Positions 1 to 8,898 of a stretch of 64,000 nt of DNA are shown piece by piece. This DNA comes from Pseudomonas gingeri (lineage in GTDB: Bacteria; Pseudomonadota; Gammaproteobacteria; Pseudomonadales; Pseudomonadaceae). The first letter of the stretch is position 1. The number at the start of each line of letters is the position of its first letter. The position numbers and the translations under genes were made by a program. The notes under the pieces are model-generated. The model was not told the origin of the DNA and did not search any database. It was given only the letters and a program-made list of their open reading frames with translations. The DNA lies in NCBI RefSeq assembly GCF_013385635.1, contig NZ_JACAPR010000015.1, positions 62,001 through 126,000 of the forward strand, given 5' to 3'.

Positions 1-49
1 GGCCTGAAGCCGGCTGGCCGGTGATGGCGATGCAAGCCACACCGTCGCT

Positions 50-76
50 ATCGCTGGCAAGCCAGCTCCTACAGGG
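50..76. repeat. REP palindrome
   Basis: A single REP-type core (GCTGGCAAGCCAGC followed by TCCTAC) of the kind scattered between genes throughout this window. It lies downstream of the glcB terminator. Confidence 0.7.
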
Positions 77-104
77 AATGGCGGTGTATTGAGACAGCGT
101 AATG

Positions 105-140
105 AAAAAAGCCCTGGTCGTTGCCGATCAGGGCTTTTTC
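105..140 (-). terminator. glcB rho-independent terminator
   Basis: AAAAGCCCTG and CAGGGCTTTT form a GC-rich stem with a short loop, just downstream of the glcB stop codon when read on the minus strand. A T-run follows the stem in that direction. Confidence 0.8.
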
Positions 141-155
141 TGTTTCGTCGCGTGA

Positions 156-2333
156 TTACAGGCCGTTGCGGGCCTTGAACTCGCGGCGACGACGGTGCAG
201 TACCGGCTCGGTGTAGCCGTTTGGTTGCCTGGTCCCTTCGATCACCAGTTCGACCGCCGCCTGGAAGGCGATGTTGCTGTCGAAGTCCGGTGCCAGCGGA
301 CGGTACAGGGCGTCGCCGGCATTCTGCCGGTCAACCACCGGCGCCATGCGCTTGAGGCTTTCCATGACCTGGTCCCGGGTGACGATGCCGTGGCGCAGCC
401 AATTGGCGATGTGCTGGCTGGAAATCCGCAGGGTGGCGCGGTCTTCCATCAGCCCGACGTCGTTGATGTCCGGCACTTTCGAACAGCCGACGCCCTGGTC
501 GATCCAGCGCACCACGTAACCGAGGATGCCCTGGGCGTTGTTGTCCAGTTCGTTGCGGATCTCTTCGGCCGACCAGTCGGTGCTGCCCGCCAGCGGGATG
601 GTCAGGATATCGTCCACCGAAGCCCGGGCACGCTTGGCCAGTTCGGCCTGGCGGGCGAACACGTCGACCTTGTGGTAGTGCAGCGCATGCAGCGCGGCAG
701 CGGTCGGCGACGGCACCCAGGCGGTATTGGCGCCGGCCAGGGGGTGGGCGATTTTCTGTTCGAGCATCGCCGCCATCAGGTCGGGCATGGCCCACATGCC
801 TTTGCCGATCTGGGCGCGACCTTGCAGGCCGGTGCTCAAACCGATATCGACGTTCCAGTTCTCGTAGGCGCCGATCCATTTTTCCGCTTTCATGGCGGCC
901 TTGCGCACCATCGCGCCGGCTTCCATGGAGGTGTGGATTTCGTCGCCGGTACGGTCGAGGAAGCCGGTGTTGATGAACACCACGCGCTCGCTGGCGGCCT
1001 TGATGCAAGCCTTCAGGTTGACGGTGGTGCGCCGCTCCTCGTCCATGATCCCGACTTTCAGGGTGTTGCGCGGCAGGTTCAGCACGTCTTCGATGCGGCC
1101 GAACAGTTCGTTGGTGAACGCCGCTTCTTCCGGACCGTGCATCTTCGGCTTGACGATATAGACCGAGCCGGTGCGGCTGTTCTTGCGCACGTTGTTGCCG
1201 TTGAGGCTGTGGATCGCCGCGAGGCTGGTGACCAGGCCGTCGAGGATGCCTTCGGGGACTTCGTTGCCGTCTTTGTCGAGGATCGCGTCGATGGTCATCA
1301 GGTGACCGACGTTGCGCACGAACAGCAGCGAGCGACCGTGCAGGCTCAGTTCGCCGCCGCCTGGGGCGGTGTAGGTGCGGTCGGCGTTCATGGTGCGGGT
1401 GAAGGTGGTGCCGGCCTTGGCGACTTCTTCCGCCAGGTCGCCCTTCATCAGGCCGAGCCAGTTGCGGTAGATCACCACCTTGTCATCGGCATCGACGGCG
1501 GCGACCGAGTCTTCGCAATCCATGATGGTGGTCAGGGCCGCTTCCATCAGCAGGTCCTTCACGCCGGCGGCGTCGGTCTGGCCGACCGGGCTGCTGGCGT
1601 CGATCTGGATTTCGAAGTGCAGGCCGTTGTTCTTCAGCAAGATGGCGGTGGGGGCCGCGGCATCGCCGTGGAAACCGATCAGTTGGGTATCGTTGCGCAG
1701 GCCGCTGTTGCTGCCGCCCTTGAGGGTGACCACCAGCTTGCGGTCGACGATCTTGTAGCCGATGGAGTCGACATGGGAACCGGCCGCCAGCGGTGCGGCT
1801 TCATCGAGAAAGGCGCGGGCGAAGGCGATGACCTTGTCGCCGCGGACCTTGTTGTAGCCCTTGCCCTTTTCCGCGCCGCCGGCTTCGCTGATGGCGTCGG
1901 TGCCGTAGAGGGCGTCATACAGCGAACCCCAGCGGGCGTTCGAGGCGTTGAGGGCGAAACGCGCGTTCATCACCGGGACCACCAACTGCGGGCCGGCGGT
2001 GCGGGCGATCTCGTCGTCGACGTTCTGGGTAGTGGCCTGGAAATCCGCCGCTTCTGGCAGCAGGTAACCAATGTCTTGCAAGAAGGCTTTGTAAGCCACG
2101 GCGTCGTGGGCCTGGCCGGCTCTCGACTGGTGCCAGGCATCGATGCGGGCCTGGAAATCATCGCGTTTGGCGAGTAGGGCTTTATTCTTCGGCGCCAGGT
2201 CGTGGATGACCTTGTCGGCACCGGCCCAGAACTGGTCGGTGGTCAGACCGGTACCGGGAATGGCTTCGTTGTTCACGAAGTCGAACAGGACTTTGGCGAC
2301 CTGAAGGCCACCGACTTGAACGTGTTCAGTCAT
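156..2333 (-). CDS. glcB: Malate synthase G
   Basis: Condenses glyoxylate with acetyl-CoA to malate in the glyoxylate/glycolate route, as a soluble cytosolic enzyme. The 725-residue length is normal for the monomeric G isoform. Recognisable blocks include MDCEDSVAAVDADDK in the TIM barrel and GCSKVPDINDVGLMEDRATL near the C-terminus, which contains the catalytic Asp region. The frame extends four codons upstream, but the ATG at 2333 is preceded by GAGG and begins MTEHVQVGGL, the usual N-terminus. It is monocistronic with its own terminator and diverges from the ACT-domain gene. Confidence 0.97.
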   Translation of the reverse strand: MTEHVQVGGLQVAKVLFDFVNNEAIPGTGLTTDQFWAGADKVIHDLAPKNKALLAKRDDFQARIDAWHQSRAGQAHDAVAYKAFLQDIGYLLPEAADFQATTQNVDDEIARTAGPQLVVPVMNARFALNASNARWGSLYDALYGTDAISEAGGAEKGKGYNKVRGDKVIAFARAFLDEAAPLAAGSHVDSIGYKIVDRKLVVTLKGGSNSGLRNDTQLIGFHGDAAAPTAILLKNNGLHFEIQIDASSPVGQTDAAGVKDLLMEAALTTIMDCEDSVAAVDADDKVVIYRNWLGLMKGDLAEEVAKAGTTFTRTMNADRTYTAPGGGELSLHGRSLLFVRNVGHLMTIDAILDKDGNEVPEGILDGLVTSLAAIHSLNGNNVRKNSRTGSVYIVKPKMHGPEEAAFTNELFGRIEDVLNLPRNTLKVGIMDEERRTTVNLKACIKAASERVVFINTGFLDRTGDEIHTSMEAGAMVRKAAMKAEKWIGAYENWNVDIGLSTGLQGRAQIGKGMWAMPDLMAAMLEQKIAHPLAGANTAWVPSPTAAALHALHYHKVDVFARQAELAKRARASVDDILTIPLAGSTDWSAEEIRNELDNNAQGILGYVVRWIDQGVGCSKVPDINDVGLMEDRATLRISSQHIANWLRHGIVTRDQVMESLKRMAPVVDRQNAGDALYRPLAPDFDSNIAFQAAVELVIEGTRQPNGYTEPVLHRRRREFKARNGL

Positions 2334-2756
2334 TGCTTGCCTCACTCTGCTCAGCTATTCAGCTCTTCTGTTTTAAAGCCTTGCGTGCTTCTCTGGACAC
2401 AGTACCAGAACATGCCCTTGCGGACGGCTGGGCTTGCCTCGCCAAGCTGAGCCGGCGGGGCTTTCCGTGCTTTCACAGACACTCGGGCAGACATCCATCC
2501 AACGTTATGTAGTGCGCGCTGGCGCATACTACATGATGGCTTGCGGTTGTGAAAATCAGACTAAATACGTCGTTCTGCGACCAATGGGTTCTATCCGGTC
2601 ACGCAGAAGCCGGTAATGTTCTCAAGAAAGATAGGGATTGTTCCAGATAAATCTGAAAATGGTACACGATTTGTTTTGCGGCAGACCGACGCCCTGGAGG
2701 GCGCTCCTGCGACCCCTTGCCTATACTGGATCGATCCATCACCAGAGGGCTATCCC
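2334..2756. other. Intergenic region with an inverted repeat
   Basis: This 423-bp gap between divergent genes holds no convincing ORF. It contains the inverted repeat ATGTAGT (2507-2513) / ACTACAT (2528-2534) around a GC-rich centre, a possible operator. TATACT at 2722-2727 could be a -10 box for the downstream gene, but no good -35 accompanies it. Confidence 0.5.
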
Positions 2757-3275
2757 GTGGACCATCTCGTACTGACTGTATTCGCCCCGGATAAGGCCGG
2801 CCAGGTGGAACGGATTGCCCAGTGCATCGCCGAACACGGTGGCAACTGGCTGGAAAGCCGTATGTCGCGGATGGCCGGGCAGTTCGCCGGGATCCTGCGG
2901 GTAGGCGTGCCGGCCGAAGCCCATGATGAATTGATCGACGCCTTGCAGGCACTCGCCAGCCAGGGCATCCGGGTGTTGGTCGCCGAAAGCGGTATCGAGC
3001 AGTCCTGTACCTGGAAACCCATTGCCATGGAACTGGTGGGCAATGATCGGCCCGGGATTGTCCGTGATATCACTCGTTTGCTGAGCGAGCAGGGCGTCAA
3101 TCTGGAGCGTCTGGTGACCGACGTACGTCCGGCACCGATGAGCAGCGAGCCGTTGTTCCATGCCGAGGCGATTCTGGCGGTGCCGCTGACCTTGTCCCTG
3201 GATACCCTGCAGGCACGCCTGGAAACCCTGGCGGACGACCTGATGGTGGAACTGGTGCTGCGCAGCGAAGGTTGA
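2757..3275 (+). CDS. ACT-domain regulator, GcvR-like
   Basis: A 172-residue protein with two consecutive ACT domains (about residues 1-80 and 85-165), the architecture of the glycine cleavage repressor GcvR. Such proteins bind amino acids and modulate partner regulators rather than DNA. I start it at GTG 2757 (VDHLVLTVFAPDKAG) because AGAGG lies 9 nt upstream and the ACT fold begins immediately. A longer in-frame extension to 2616 has no matching family sequence. Its target in Pseudomonas cannot be read from this window; no gcv genes are adjacent. Confidence 0.8.
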   Translation: MDHLVLTVFAPDKAGQVERIAQCIAEHGGNWLESRMSRMAGQFAGILRVGVPAEAHDELIDALQALASQGIRVLVAESGIEQSCTWKPIAMELVGNDRPGIVRDITRLLSEQGVNLERLVTDVRPAPMSSEPLFHAEAILAVPLTLSLDTLQARLETLADDLMVELVLRSEG

Positions 3276-3307
3276 GGCGGGTTATCCAAGTTAACCGGGG
3301 ACGGCCC

Positions 3308-3428
3308 TGTGGATAACCTGGGGAGACACGGCGCCCGGCCAGGCCGGCCTGGGCTTGCCGAGATATGAGCAAAAAACGAACAGTTTCAAGGGTTTGTGCA
3401 CAAACGGCGTGGACCGGCTTGTGGATAA
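3308..3428. promoter_or_regulatory. Two perfect DnaA-box 9-mers
   Basis: TGTGGATAA, the reverse complement of the DnaA box TTATCCACA, occurs exactly at 3308-3316 and 3420-3428 in a 216-bp convergent intergenic region. A degenerate third copy lies at about 3280. They sit between the GcvR-like gene and rarD and are probably unrelated to the control of either. Confidence 0.45.
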
Positions 3429-3491
3429 CCTTGGGGTAGAAGCCTGTAGCCCTTGAACGCCGTGGTCTACAGGGTCTTGTACGTTTTTTGA

Positions 3492-4379
3492 TCAGCTGCG
3501 TTTGCGCAGGCTGAGCCAGATATCGACGCTGTACACCAGCAGCCCGGCCCAGATAAAGATGAATGCGAGCAGTGTGGCCGGCGTCAGATGTTCGTCGAAC
3601 AGCAGCACCGCCTGCAGCAGCACCAGGGTTGGCGCCAGGTACTGGAGGAAGCCCAGAGTGGTGTAGGGCAGGTGGCGCGCGGCGGCGTTGAAGCTCACCA
3701 GCGGGATCAGCGTGACCGGGCCGGCGGCCACCAGCCACCAGGCTTCGGAGCTGCTCCAGAAGTCGGCCTGCGCAGTGCCGGCCGCCGGATGGAACAGCAG
3801 CCAGGCAACGGCGATCGGTACCAGCATCCAGGTTTCCATCACCAGGCCCGGCAACGCCTTGACCGGTGCCTGCTTGCGGATCAGGCCGTAGAAGCCGAAG
3901 GTCAGCGCCAGCACCAGCGAGACCCACGGCAGGCTGCCGACCTGCCAGACCTGTTGCACCACGCCGATGGCCGCCAGGCCGACCGCAACCCATTGCAGGC
4001 GGCGCAGGCGCTCGCCCAGCAGCAACATGCCCAGCAGCACGTTGATCAGCGGATTGATGTAGTAACCGAGGCTGGCCTCGAGCATCCGGCCGTTATTGAC
4101 CGACCAGACATAGGTCAGCCAGTTGGCCGCGATCAGCGTACCGCTCAGTGCCAGGATCGCCAGGCGGCGCGGGTTCTCCCGCAGCTCGCGCCACCAGCCC
4201 GGGTGTTTCCAGACCGCCAGCAGCATGGCGCCGAACAGCGCGGACCAGAGCACGCGGTGGATGATGATTTCCACGGCCGGAACGGCGGCGATGGCCTTGA
4301 AGTAGATCGGGAACAATCCCCAGATGATGTAGGCGGTGAGGCCGAGAATGTACCCGCGGCGCGGGTTGGCGGCTTGCAT
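3492..4379 (-). CDS. rarD: EamA-family transporter RarD
   Basis: A 295-residue inner-membrane protein of the drug/metabolite transporter superfamily, with about ten hydrophobic segments in two EamA repeats. The stretch NWLTYVWSVNNGRMLEASLGY and the following INPLINVLLG are characteristic of RarD. The substrate is not established for the family. The ATG at 4379 has AAGGA seven bases upstream. An upstream in-frame extension lacks membrane segments and runs into REP sequence, so I rejected it. Confidence 0.88.
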   Translation of the reverse strand: MQAANPRRGYILGLTAYIIWGLFPIYFKAIAAVPAVEIIIHRVLWSALFGAMLLAVWKHPGWWRELRENPRRLAILALSGTLIAANWLTYVWSVNNGRMLEASLGYYINPLINVLLGMLLLGERLRRLQWVAVGLAAIGVVQQVWQVGSLPWVSLVLALTFGFYGLIRKQAPVKALPGLVMETWMLVPIAVAWLLFHPAAGTAQADFWSSSEAWWLVAAGPVTLIPLVSFNAAARHLPYTTLGFLQYLAPTLVLLQAVLLFDEHLTPATLLAFIFIWAGLLVYSVDIWLSLRKRS

Positions 4380-4458
4380 GCAGAGTCCTTTCTTGGGCTG
4401 CGGACTGATTGTCGTTATGGGTGTCGGGGGGGTGATGAGTGTGCTGGGGCTGAGGGCC

Positions 4459-4556
4459 CTATCGCTGGCAAGCCAGCTCCTACAGGTTCCGGGAACGGCT
4501 GGAGAGCAACGGACTGTCACCTCTCCACTGTGGGAGCTGGCTTGCCGGCGATGGCG
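4459..4556. repeat. REP pair (REPIN)
   Basis: Two oppositely oriented REP cores, GCTGGCAAGCCAGC at 4464-4477 and GGAGCTGGCTTGCCGGCG at 4533-4550, in the rarD-srkA gap. Confidence 0.8.
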
Positions 4557-4596
4557 TCTTTTCAGACGCTATTGTCAGCAAATCCTGCCACAACCG

Positions 4597-5571
4597 TCAG
4601 AATAATTTCAGCGGTTCTTCGTTCAGGGCCGAGAGTTGTTCGCGCAAGGCCAGCACCTGGTCGCCCCAGTAACGTTCGCTGCCGAACCACGGGAAACTGT
4701 GGGGAAACGCCGGATCGTCCCAGCGGCGAGCCAGCCAGGCGCTGTAGTGCATCAGGCGCAAGGCGCGCAGGGGCTCGATCAGGGCCAGTTCGCGGGGATT
4801 GAAGTCGTGGAACTCGCTGTAGCCATCCATCAGTTCCGACAACTGGCCGAGGCATTCCTGGCGGTCACCGGCGAGCATCATCCACAGGTCCTGGACGGCC
4901 GGCCCCATGCGACAGTCGTCGAGGTCGACGATATGGAACATCTCGTCGCGGCACATCATGTTGCCGGGGTGACAGTCGCCGTGCATGCGGATGTTCTGGT
5001 GCGGGGTTTCCTTGTAGACCTGTTCCACGCGCTTGAGCAGGTCGCGGGCCACTGACTCATAGGCCGGCAACAGGCTGCGTGGGATGAAGTTGCCTTCGAG
5101 CAGGGTGGTCAGGGAGTCGTGGCCGAAATTCTTCACGCCCAGGGCTTCGCGGTGTTCGAACGGACGGGTGGCGCCGACGGCGTGCAGGCGTCCGAGCAGT
5201 TGGCCGAGGCGATAGAGTTGGTCGAGATTACCCGGCTCCGGGGCCCGGCCACCGCGACGGGGGAACAGGGTGAAGCGGAAACCGGCGTGTTCGAACAGGC
5301 TTTCGCCGTTGTGGATCATCGGCGCGACGACCGGGACTTCACACTCGGCCAGTTCGAAGGTGAAGCGATGTTCTTCGAGGATGGCTTCGTTGGTCCAGCG
5401 CTGGGGCCGATAGAACTTGGCGATCAGTGGCTCGCCACCTTCGATGCCCACCTGGTAGACGCGGTTTTCGTAGCTGTTGAGCGCCAGCACGCGGGCGTCG
5501 CTGAGAAAGCCGATGCTTTCCACGGCGTCGAGCACCAGGTCGGGGGTAAGTGTTTCAAACGGGTGGGACAT
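4597..5571 (-). CDS. srkA: Stress response Ser/Thr kinase (YihE/RdoA)
   Basis: A 324-residue cytosolic kinase of the APH-like fold, related to SrkA/RdoA, a protein kinase that in E. coli counteracts MazF-linked death and is part of the Cpx/stress response. The motif HGDCHPGNMM is the catalytic loop and IVDLDDCRMGP carries the metal-binding Asp. The start at 5571 (MSHPFETLTPDLVLDAVES) has AGGAG six bases upstream. It is transcribed alone and followed by REP sequence. Confidence 0.9.
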   Translation of the reverse strand: MSHPFETLTPDLVLDAVESIGFLSDARVLALNSYENRVYQVGIEGGEPLIAKFYRPQRWTNEAILEEHRFTFELAECEVPVVAPMIHNGESLFEHAGFRFTLFPRRGGRAPEPGNLDQLYRLGQLLGRLHAVGATRPFEHREALGVKNFGHDSLTTLLEGNFIPRSLLPAYESVARDLLKRVEQVYKETPHQNIRMHGDCHPGNMMCRDEMFHIVDLDDCRMGPAVQDLWMMLAGDRQECLGQLSELMDGYSEFHDFNPRELALIEPLRALRLMHYSAWLARRWDDPAFPHSFPWFGSERYWGDQVLALREQLSALNEEPLKLF

Positions 5572-5875
5572 ACTGGCTCCTGCGGGCGGCAGGTAGCCGC
5601 GTCCGGCCAAGCATGTTAGCGCACCGGGGCCATGAAGTGTGGTGACTGTACCAGCCCTTTCGCGGGCTGGAAAATGGGGTGGCTGTGCGGGCCTCTTCGC
5701 GGGCAAGCCCGCTCCCACATGGACGCTGTCGTTTACAGGAGAGCCTTACGACACAGGATCTGTGGGCGTGGGCTTGTCGTGACCGGCCGGTGACGATGCC
5801 AAGGCGCAGCGCGGGCCCTGTGGGAGCCGGCAAGCCGGCTCCTACAGGTTTCGTGGCGTTTTCGGGCTCGGTTTA
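5572..5875. other. Gene-free gap with REP elements
   Basis: This 304-bp stretch between srkA and the PhoX gene has no supportable ORF. It holds REP-type palindromes at about 5690-5719 (GCGGGCAAGCCCGCTCCC) and 5817-5848 (GGAGCCGGCAAGCCGGCTCC). Confidence 0.7.
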
Positions 5876-7777
5876 TCAGGCGCCGACGATCCCGCCATCC
5901 TCCCGGCGGATCGCCATCACCGAAGAGCGCGGCTTGCCGTTGGGCAGATGCTCGGGGAAGGTCGAGCCGCCGTTTTCGCCCGGATGCTGGATGCCGACGA
6001 ACAGGGTCTTCTGGTCCGGCGCGAAGCTGATGCCGGTCACCTCGCAACCCACCGGACCGACCATGAAGCGACGAATCTCACCGGTCGCCGGATCGGCGCA
6101 GAGCATCTGGTTGTTGCCCATGCCGGCGAAGTCACCGGCGTTGCTGTAGTCGCCGTCCGTGAGGATCCACAGCCGCCCGGCCTTGTCGAAGCCCAGGCCG
6201 TCCGGGCTGTTGAACATGTTCTGCGGGGTGATGTTCGACGAACCGCCCTTGGCGCTGCCGGCATGCACGCCCGGGTTGCCCGCGACCACGAACAGGTCCC
6301 AGTCAAAGCGCAACGCGCCGTGATCGTTGCCCGCGGCCTGCCAGCGCAGGATCTGCCCATAGACGTTTTTCTCCCGTGGGTTCGGCCCGCCCACCGGCTG
6401 GCCGTCTTCGCCGCGCTTGGCGTTGTTGGTCAGGGTGCAATAGACCTGGCCATCGATGGGGCTGACGACGATCCACTCCGGACGGTCCATGCGCGTGGCC
6501 TTGACCACGCTGGCGGCCAGTCGGGCATGGATCAGCACTTCGGCCTGGCTGGCGAAACCGCTGTTGGCATCGATGCCGTTCTTGCCGAAGGTCAGTTCGA
6601 CCCATTCGCCCGCGCCTTTCGGCCGGTCCGGGTTGCCGTCGCCATTGTCGAAGCGGGCAACGTACAAGGTGCCGTGATCGAGCAGGTCGCGGTTGGCCTT
6701 GGCGTTCTTGTGGTTGATCTTGTCGCGGCTGATGAACTTGTAGATGAACTCGCCACGTTCATCGTCGCCCATGTAGACCACGGCGCGACCGTCACGGGTT
6801 TCGGCCAGGGCCGCGTTCTCGTGTTTGAAGCGACCGAGGGCGGTGCGCTTGACCGGGGTGGACTGCGGGTCGAACGGATCGATCTCCACGACCCAGCCAT
6901 GACGGTTGAGTTCGTTGGGGTTCAGGGCCATGTCGAAACGCGGATCGTGCAAGTGCCAGTTGATTTCCTTGCTGCCGGCGACCACGCCATAGCGCTTTTG
7001 TCCGGCATCGAATTTCTGTTCGGCGTTGCTGCTGCCGAAGCAGTCGGTGAAGTTCTCTTCACAGGTCAGGTAGGTGCCCCAGGGTGTCTTGCCGTTGGCG
7101 CAGTTCTGGAAGGTGCCGAGGACTTTGCGCCCCTGCTTGTCGGCCTTGGTCTGCAACCAGGGGTGGCCGGCGGCCGGGCCGCCGAACTTGATCGGCGTGT
7201 TGCCATGGATGCGCCGATTGTAGGAAGAGCCCTGGACGAACTGCCATTGCTCGCCCTTGCGCCGCACTTCGATCACCGATACGCCTTCGCTGGCCTGGGC
7301 CTTGCGCACGTCATCGAGGGATTTCGGCTGGCCGCCGTGGGGATAGAGGTAGCGGTAGTTGGTGTATTCGTTATTGATCGCCATCAGCGCACGGTGGTCG
7401 TCGCCGGGGAACGGGAACAGGCTCATGCCGTCGTTGTTGTCGCCGAACTGGACCTCCTGGGCCTGGGCGGTGCCGTTGCCGCTCGGGTCGAAGGCCGGAC
7501 CGTTTTTTTCCAGGGGCTGGCCCCAACTGATCAGTACCGACGAGGTATAGCCGGGCGGCAGGGTCAGGCTGTCGCCGGTGGCGGCGGCAATGCTGTCGAA
7601 GCCCAGCAGCTTGCCGGAGGCGGCGTTGATACTGGCGGCCATCACGCTGCGTGTCAGCAGGTTGCCGCCGAGGAACATCGCCGCGCCGCACAGGGCGCCG
7701 GCACTGATAAAGCCACGGCGGCTGAGGCCGACCATCTGTTCGAGATCGGTGGATTGGTTTTCTTCTAGTAGTTTCAT
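5876..7777 (-). CDS. PhoX-family alkaline phosphatase (DUF839), Tat-exported
   Basis: A 633-residue secreted protein. The N-terminus carries a Tat-type signal (LSRRGFISAGALCGAAMF) leading to a probable cleavage near RSVMAA. The rest is the DUF839/PhoX beta-propeller with conserved segments such as TYLTCEENFTDCFG and FKHENAALA. PhoX enzymes are calcium/iron-dependent periplasmic phosphatases that release phosphate from organic esters; members of the wider family are not all tested. Two adjacent ATGs exist; the second (7777) is better spaced from AGGGAG. No Pho box was identified by eye. Confidence 0.85.
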   Translation of the reverse strand: MKLLEENQSTDLEQMVGLSRRGFISAGALCGAAMFLGGNLLTRSVMAASINAASGKLLGFDSIAAATGDSLTLPPGYTSSVLISWGQPLEKNGPAFDPSGNGTAQAQEVQFGDNNDGMSLFPFPGDDHRALMAINNEYTNYRYLYPHGGQPKSLDDVRKAQASEGVSVIEVRRKGEQWQFVQGSSYNRRIHGNTPIKFGGPAAGHPWLQTKADKQGRKVLGTFQNCANGKTPWGTYLTCEENFTDCFGSSNAEQKFDAGQKRYGVVAGSKEINWHLHDPRFDMALNPNELNRHGWVVEIDPFDPQSTPVKRTALGRFKHENAALAETRDGRAVVYMGDDERGEFIYKFISRDKINHKNAKANRDLLDHGTLYVARFDNGDGNPDRPKGAGEWVELTFGKNGIDANSGFASQAEVLIHARLAASVVKATRMDRPEWIVVSPIDGQVYCTLTNNAKRGEDGQPVGGPNPREKNVYGQILRWQAAGNDHGALRFDWDLFVVAGNPGVHAGSAKGGSSNITPQNMFNSPDGLGFDKAGRLWILTDGDYSNAGDFAGMGNNQMLCADPATGEIRRFMVGPVGCEVTGISFAPDQKTLFVGIQHPGENGGSTFPEHLPNGKPRSSVMAIRREDGGIVGA

Positions 7778-7863
7778 CATCAGGCTCCCTGCGGTTAAGC
7801 GGTCACCTTAGTGAGGGAGGATGACGGATTTGTTGCAGGGAAAAGTCGGGCGTGTTGCTGAAA

Positions 7864-7932
7864 CGATCGCCGGCAAGCCGGCTCCTATGGAGGAACGCCT
7901 ACTTCCCGTAGGAGCCGGCTTGCCGGCGATAG
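7864..7932. repeat. REP pair (REPIN)
   Basis: A near-perfect large palindrome of two REP units (ATCGCCGGCAAGCCGGCTCC and its inverted partner) facing each other across about 20 bp, between the PhoX gene and modE. Confidence 0.85.
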
Positions 7933-7934
7933 CG

Positions 7935-8699
7935 TCACAACGGCGTACCGAGCAACACGAAGGACGGCGCAAACTGCGTCTGCACCGCGCTTCCCGCCAC
8001 CAGGCCGAGTGCGGCGAACTGTTCCGGCTCGGCCAAGACACAGAGGGTTTGCCCGTTCGGCAGGGCAATCCTGACCTCCGAAGGCCCGCTTTCGTCCTCC
8101 AGGATTTCCTCGACAAGACCACCCAGACAATTGTGTCCGGGTGTTACCGACGCCTGCGGGGCGATCAATTCCAGCCAGCCGGCCTTGATCAGGGCAACCA
8201 CCTGAGTGCCGATTTCCAGTTCCAGCCTGAGGGTGCTGTCGTGGGTGATCTGCGCTTGCAGGGTCAGGCCGCCGGCCAGCTCCAGGCGGATCAGGTCATT
8301 ACGGCCATGGCTGTCGATGGCGATCACGGTGCCATGCAACTGGTTGCGGGCGCTGGTGCGCAGCATCAGGCGGCCAAGCAGGTCGAGGTCACTGGCGTCC
8401 TCGGCGGCTTCCAGCACCTGGGCCTGGATGACTTGCAGGCGCTGGTACAGGCGCAATACCCGTTCGCCCTCGGCCGACAACTTCGCGCCGCCGCCGCCCT
8501 TGCCGCCGACACTGCGCTCCACCAGCGGTTTCTGCGCCAGGTTGTTCAACTCGTCGATGGCGTCCCAGGCCGCCTTGTAGCTCAACCCCGCGCTTTTTGC
8601 CGCGCGGGTGATCGAACCCTGCTCGGCGATGTGTTGCAGCAGGGCGATGCGCTGCGGGCGGCGGACAATGTGTTGGGTCAGCAGGACGGGCAGGGACAT
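7935..8699 (-). CDS. modE: Molybdate-responsive regulator ModE
   Basis: A 254-residue regulator with an N-terminal winged helix (ITRAAKSAGLSYKAAWDAID, then the basic SVGGKGGGG wing) and two C-terminal TOBE/Mop domains (about residues 125-190 and 195-254) that bind molybdate. ModE normally represses modABC and activates molybdoenzyme genes. No modABC or molybdoenzyme gene lies in this window, so it acts in trans. The ATG at 8699 is the usual start (MSLPVLLTQHIVRRPQR); its Shine-Dalgarno is weak. Confidence 0.9.
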   Translation of the reverse strand: MSLPVLLTQHIVRRPQRIALLQHIAEQGSITRAAKSAGLSYKAAWDAIDELNNLAQKPLVERSVGGKGGGGAKLSAEGERVLRLYQRLQVIQAQVLEAAEDASDLDLLGRLMLRTSARNQLHGTVIAIDSHGRNDLIRLELAGGLTLQAQITHDSTLRLELEIGTQVVALIKAGWLELIAPQASVTPGHNCLGGLVEEILEDESGPSEVRIALPNGQTLCVLAEPEQFAALGLVAGSAVQTQFAPSFVLLGTPL

Positions 8700-8814
8700 G
8701 GGTGAACTTCGAACGATAGAGGTGCCAGGCAAGGTGCCTTTCGGCGTCGGTGGCGTCAAGCCAGCTCCCACAACATGTGGGCTCCGACGCTGCATATGAG
8801 GTAGTCACAGCCTA

Positions 8815-8898
8815 GTAGGAGCCGGCTTGCTGGCGATGGCGGCTGGTCAGGCGATACAAGGCTCACGGGCCTCATCGCTGGCAAGCCAGCTCCCACGA
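8815..8898. repeat. REP pair (REPIN)
   Basis: Inverted REP units (GGAGCCGGCTTGCTGGCG and CGCTGGCAAGCCAGCTCCC) between modE and comF. A further partial unit lies at about 8755-8790. Confidence 0.75.

Noticed and set aside
195..2177. Long open frame on the plus strand across glcB
   Set aside because: It mirrors glcB on the opposite strand, has odd His/Gln/Val-rich composition and no recognisable domain. High GC leaves such antisense frames open.
3308..3428. Chromosomal origin of replication
   Set aside because: Only two good DnaA boxes, no AT-rich unwinding region, and no dnaA, dnaN or gyrB nearby.
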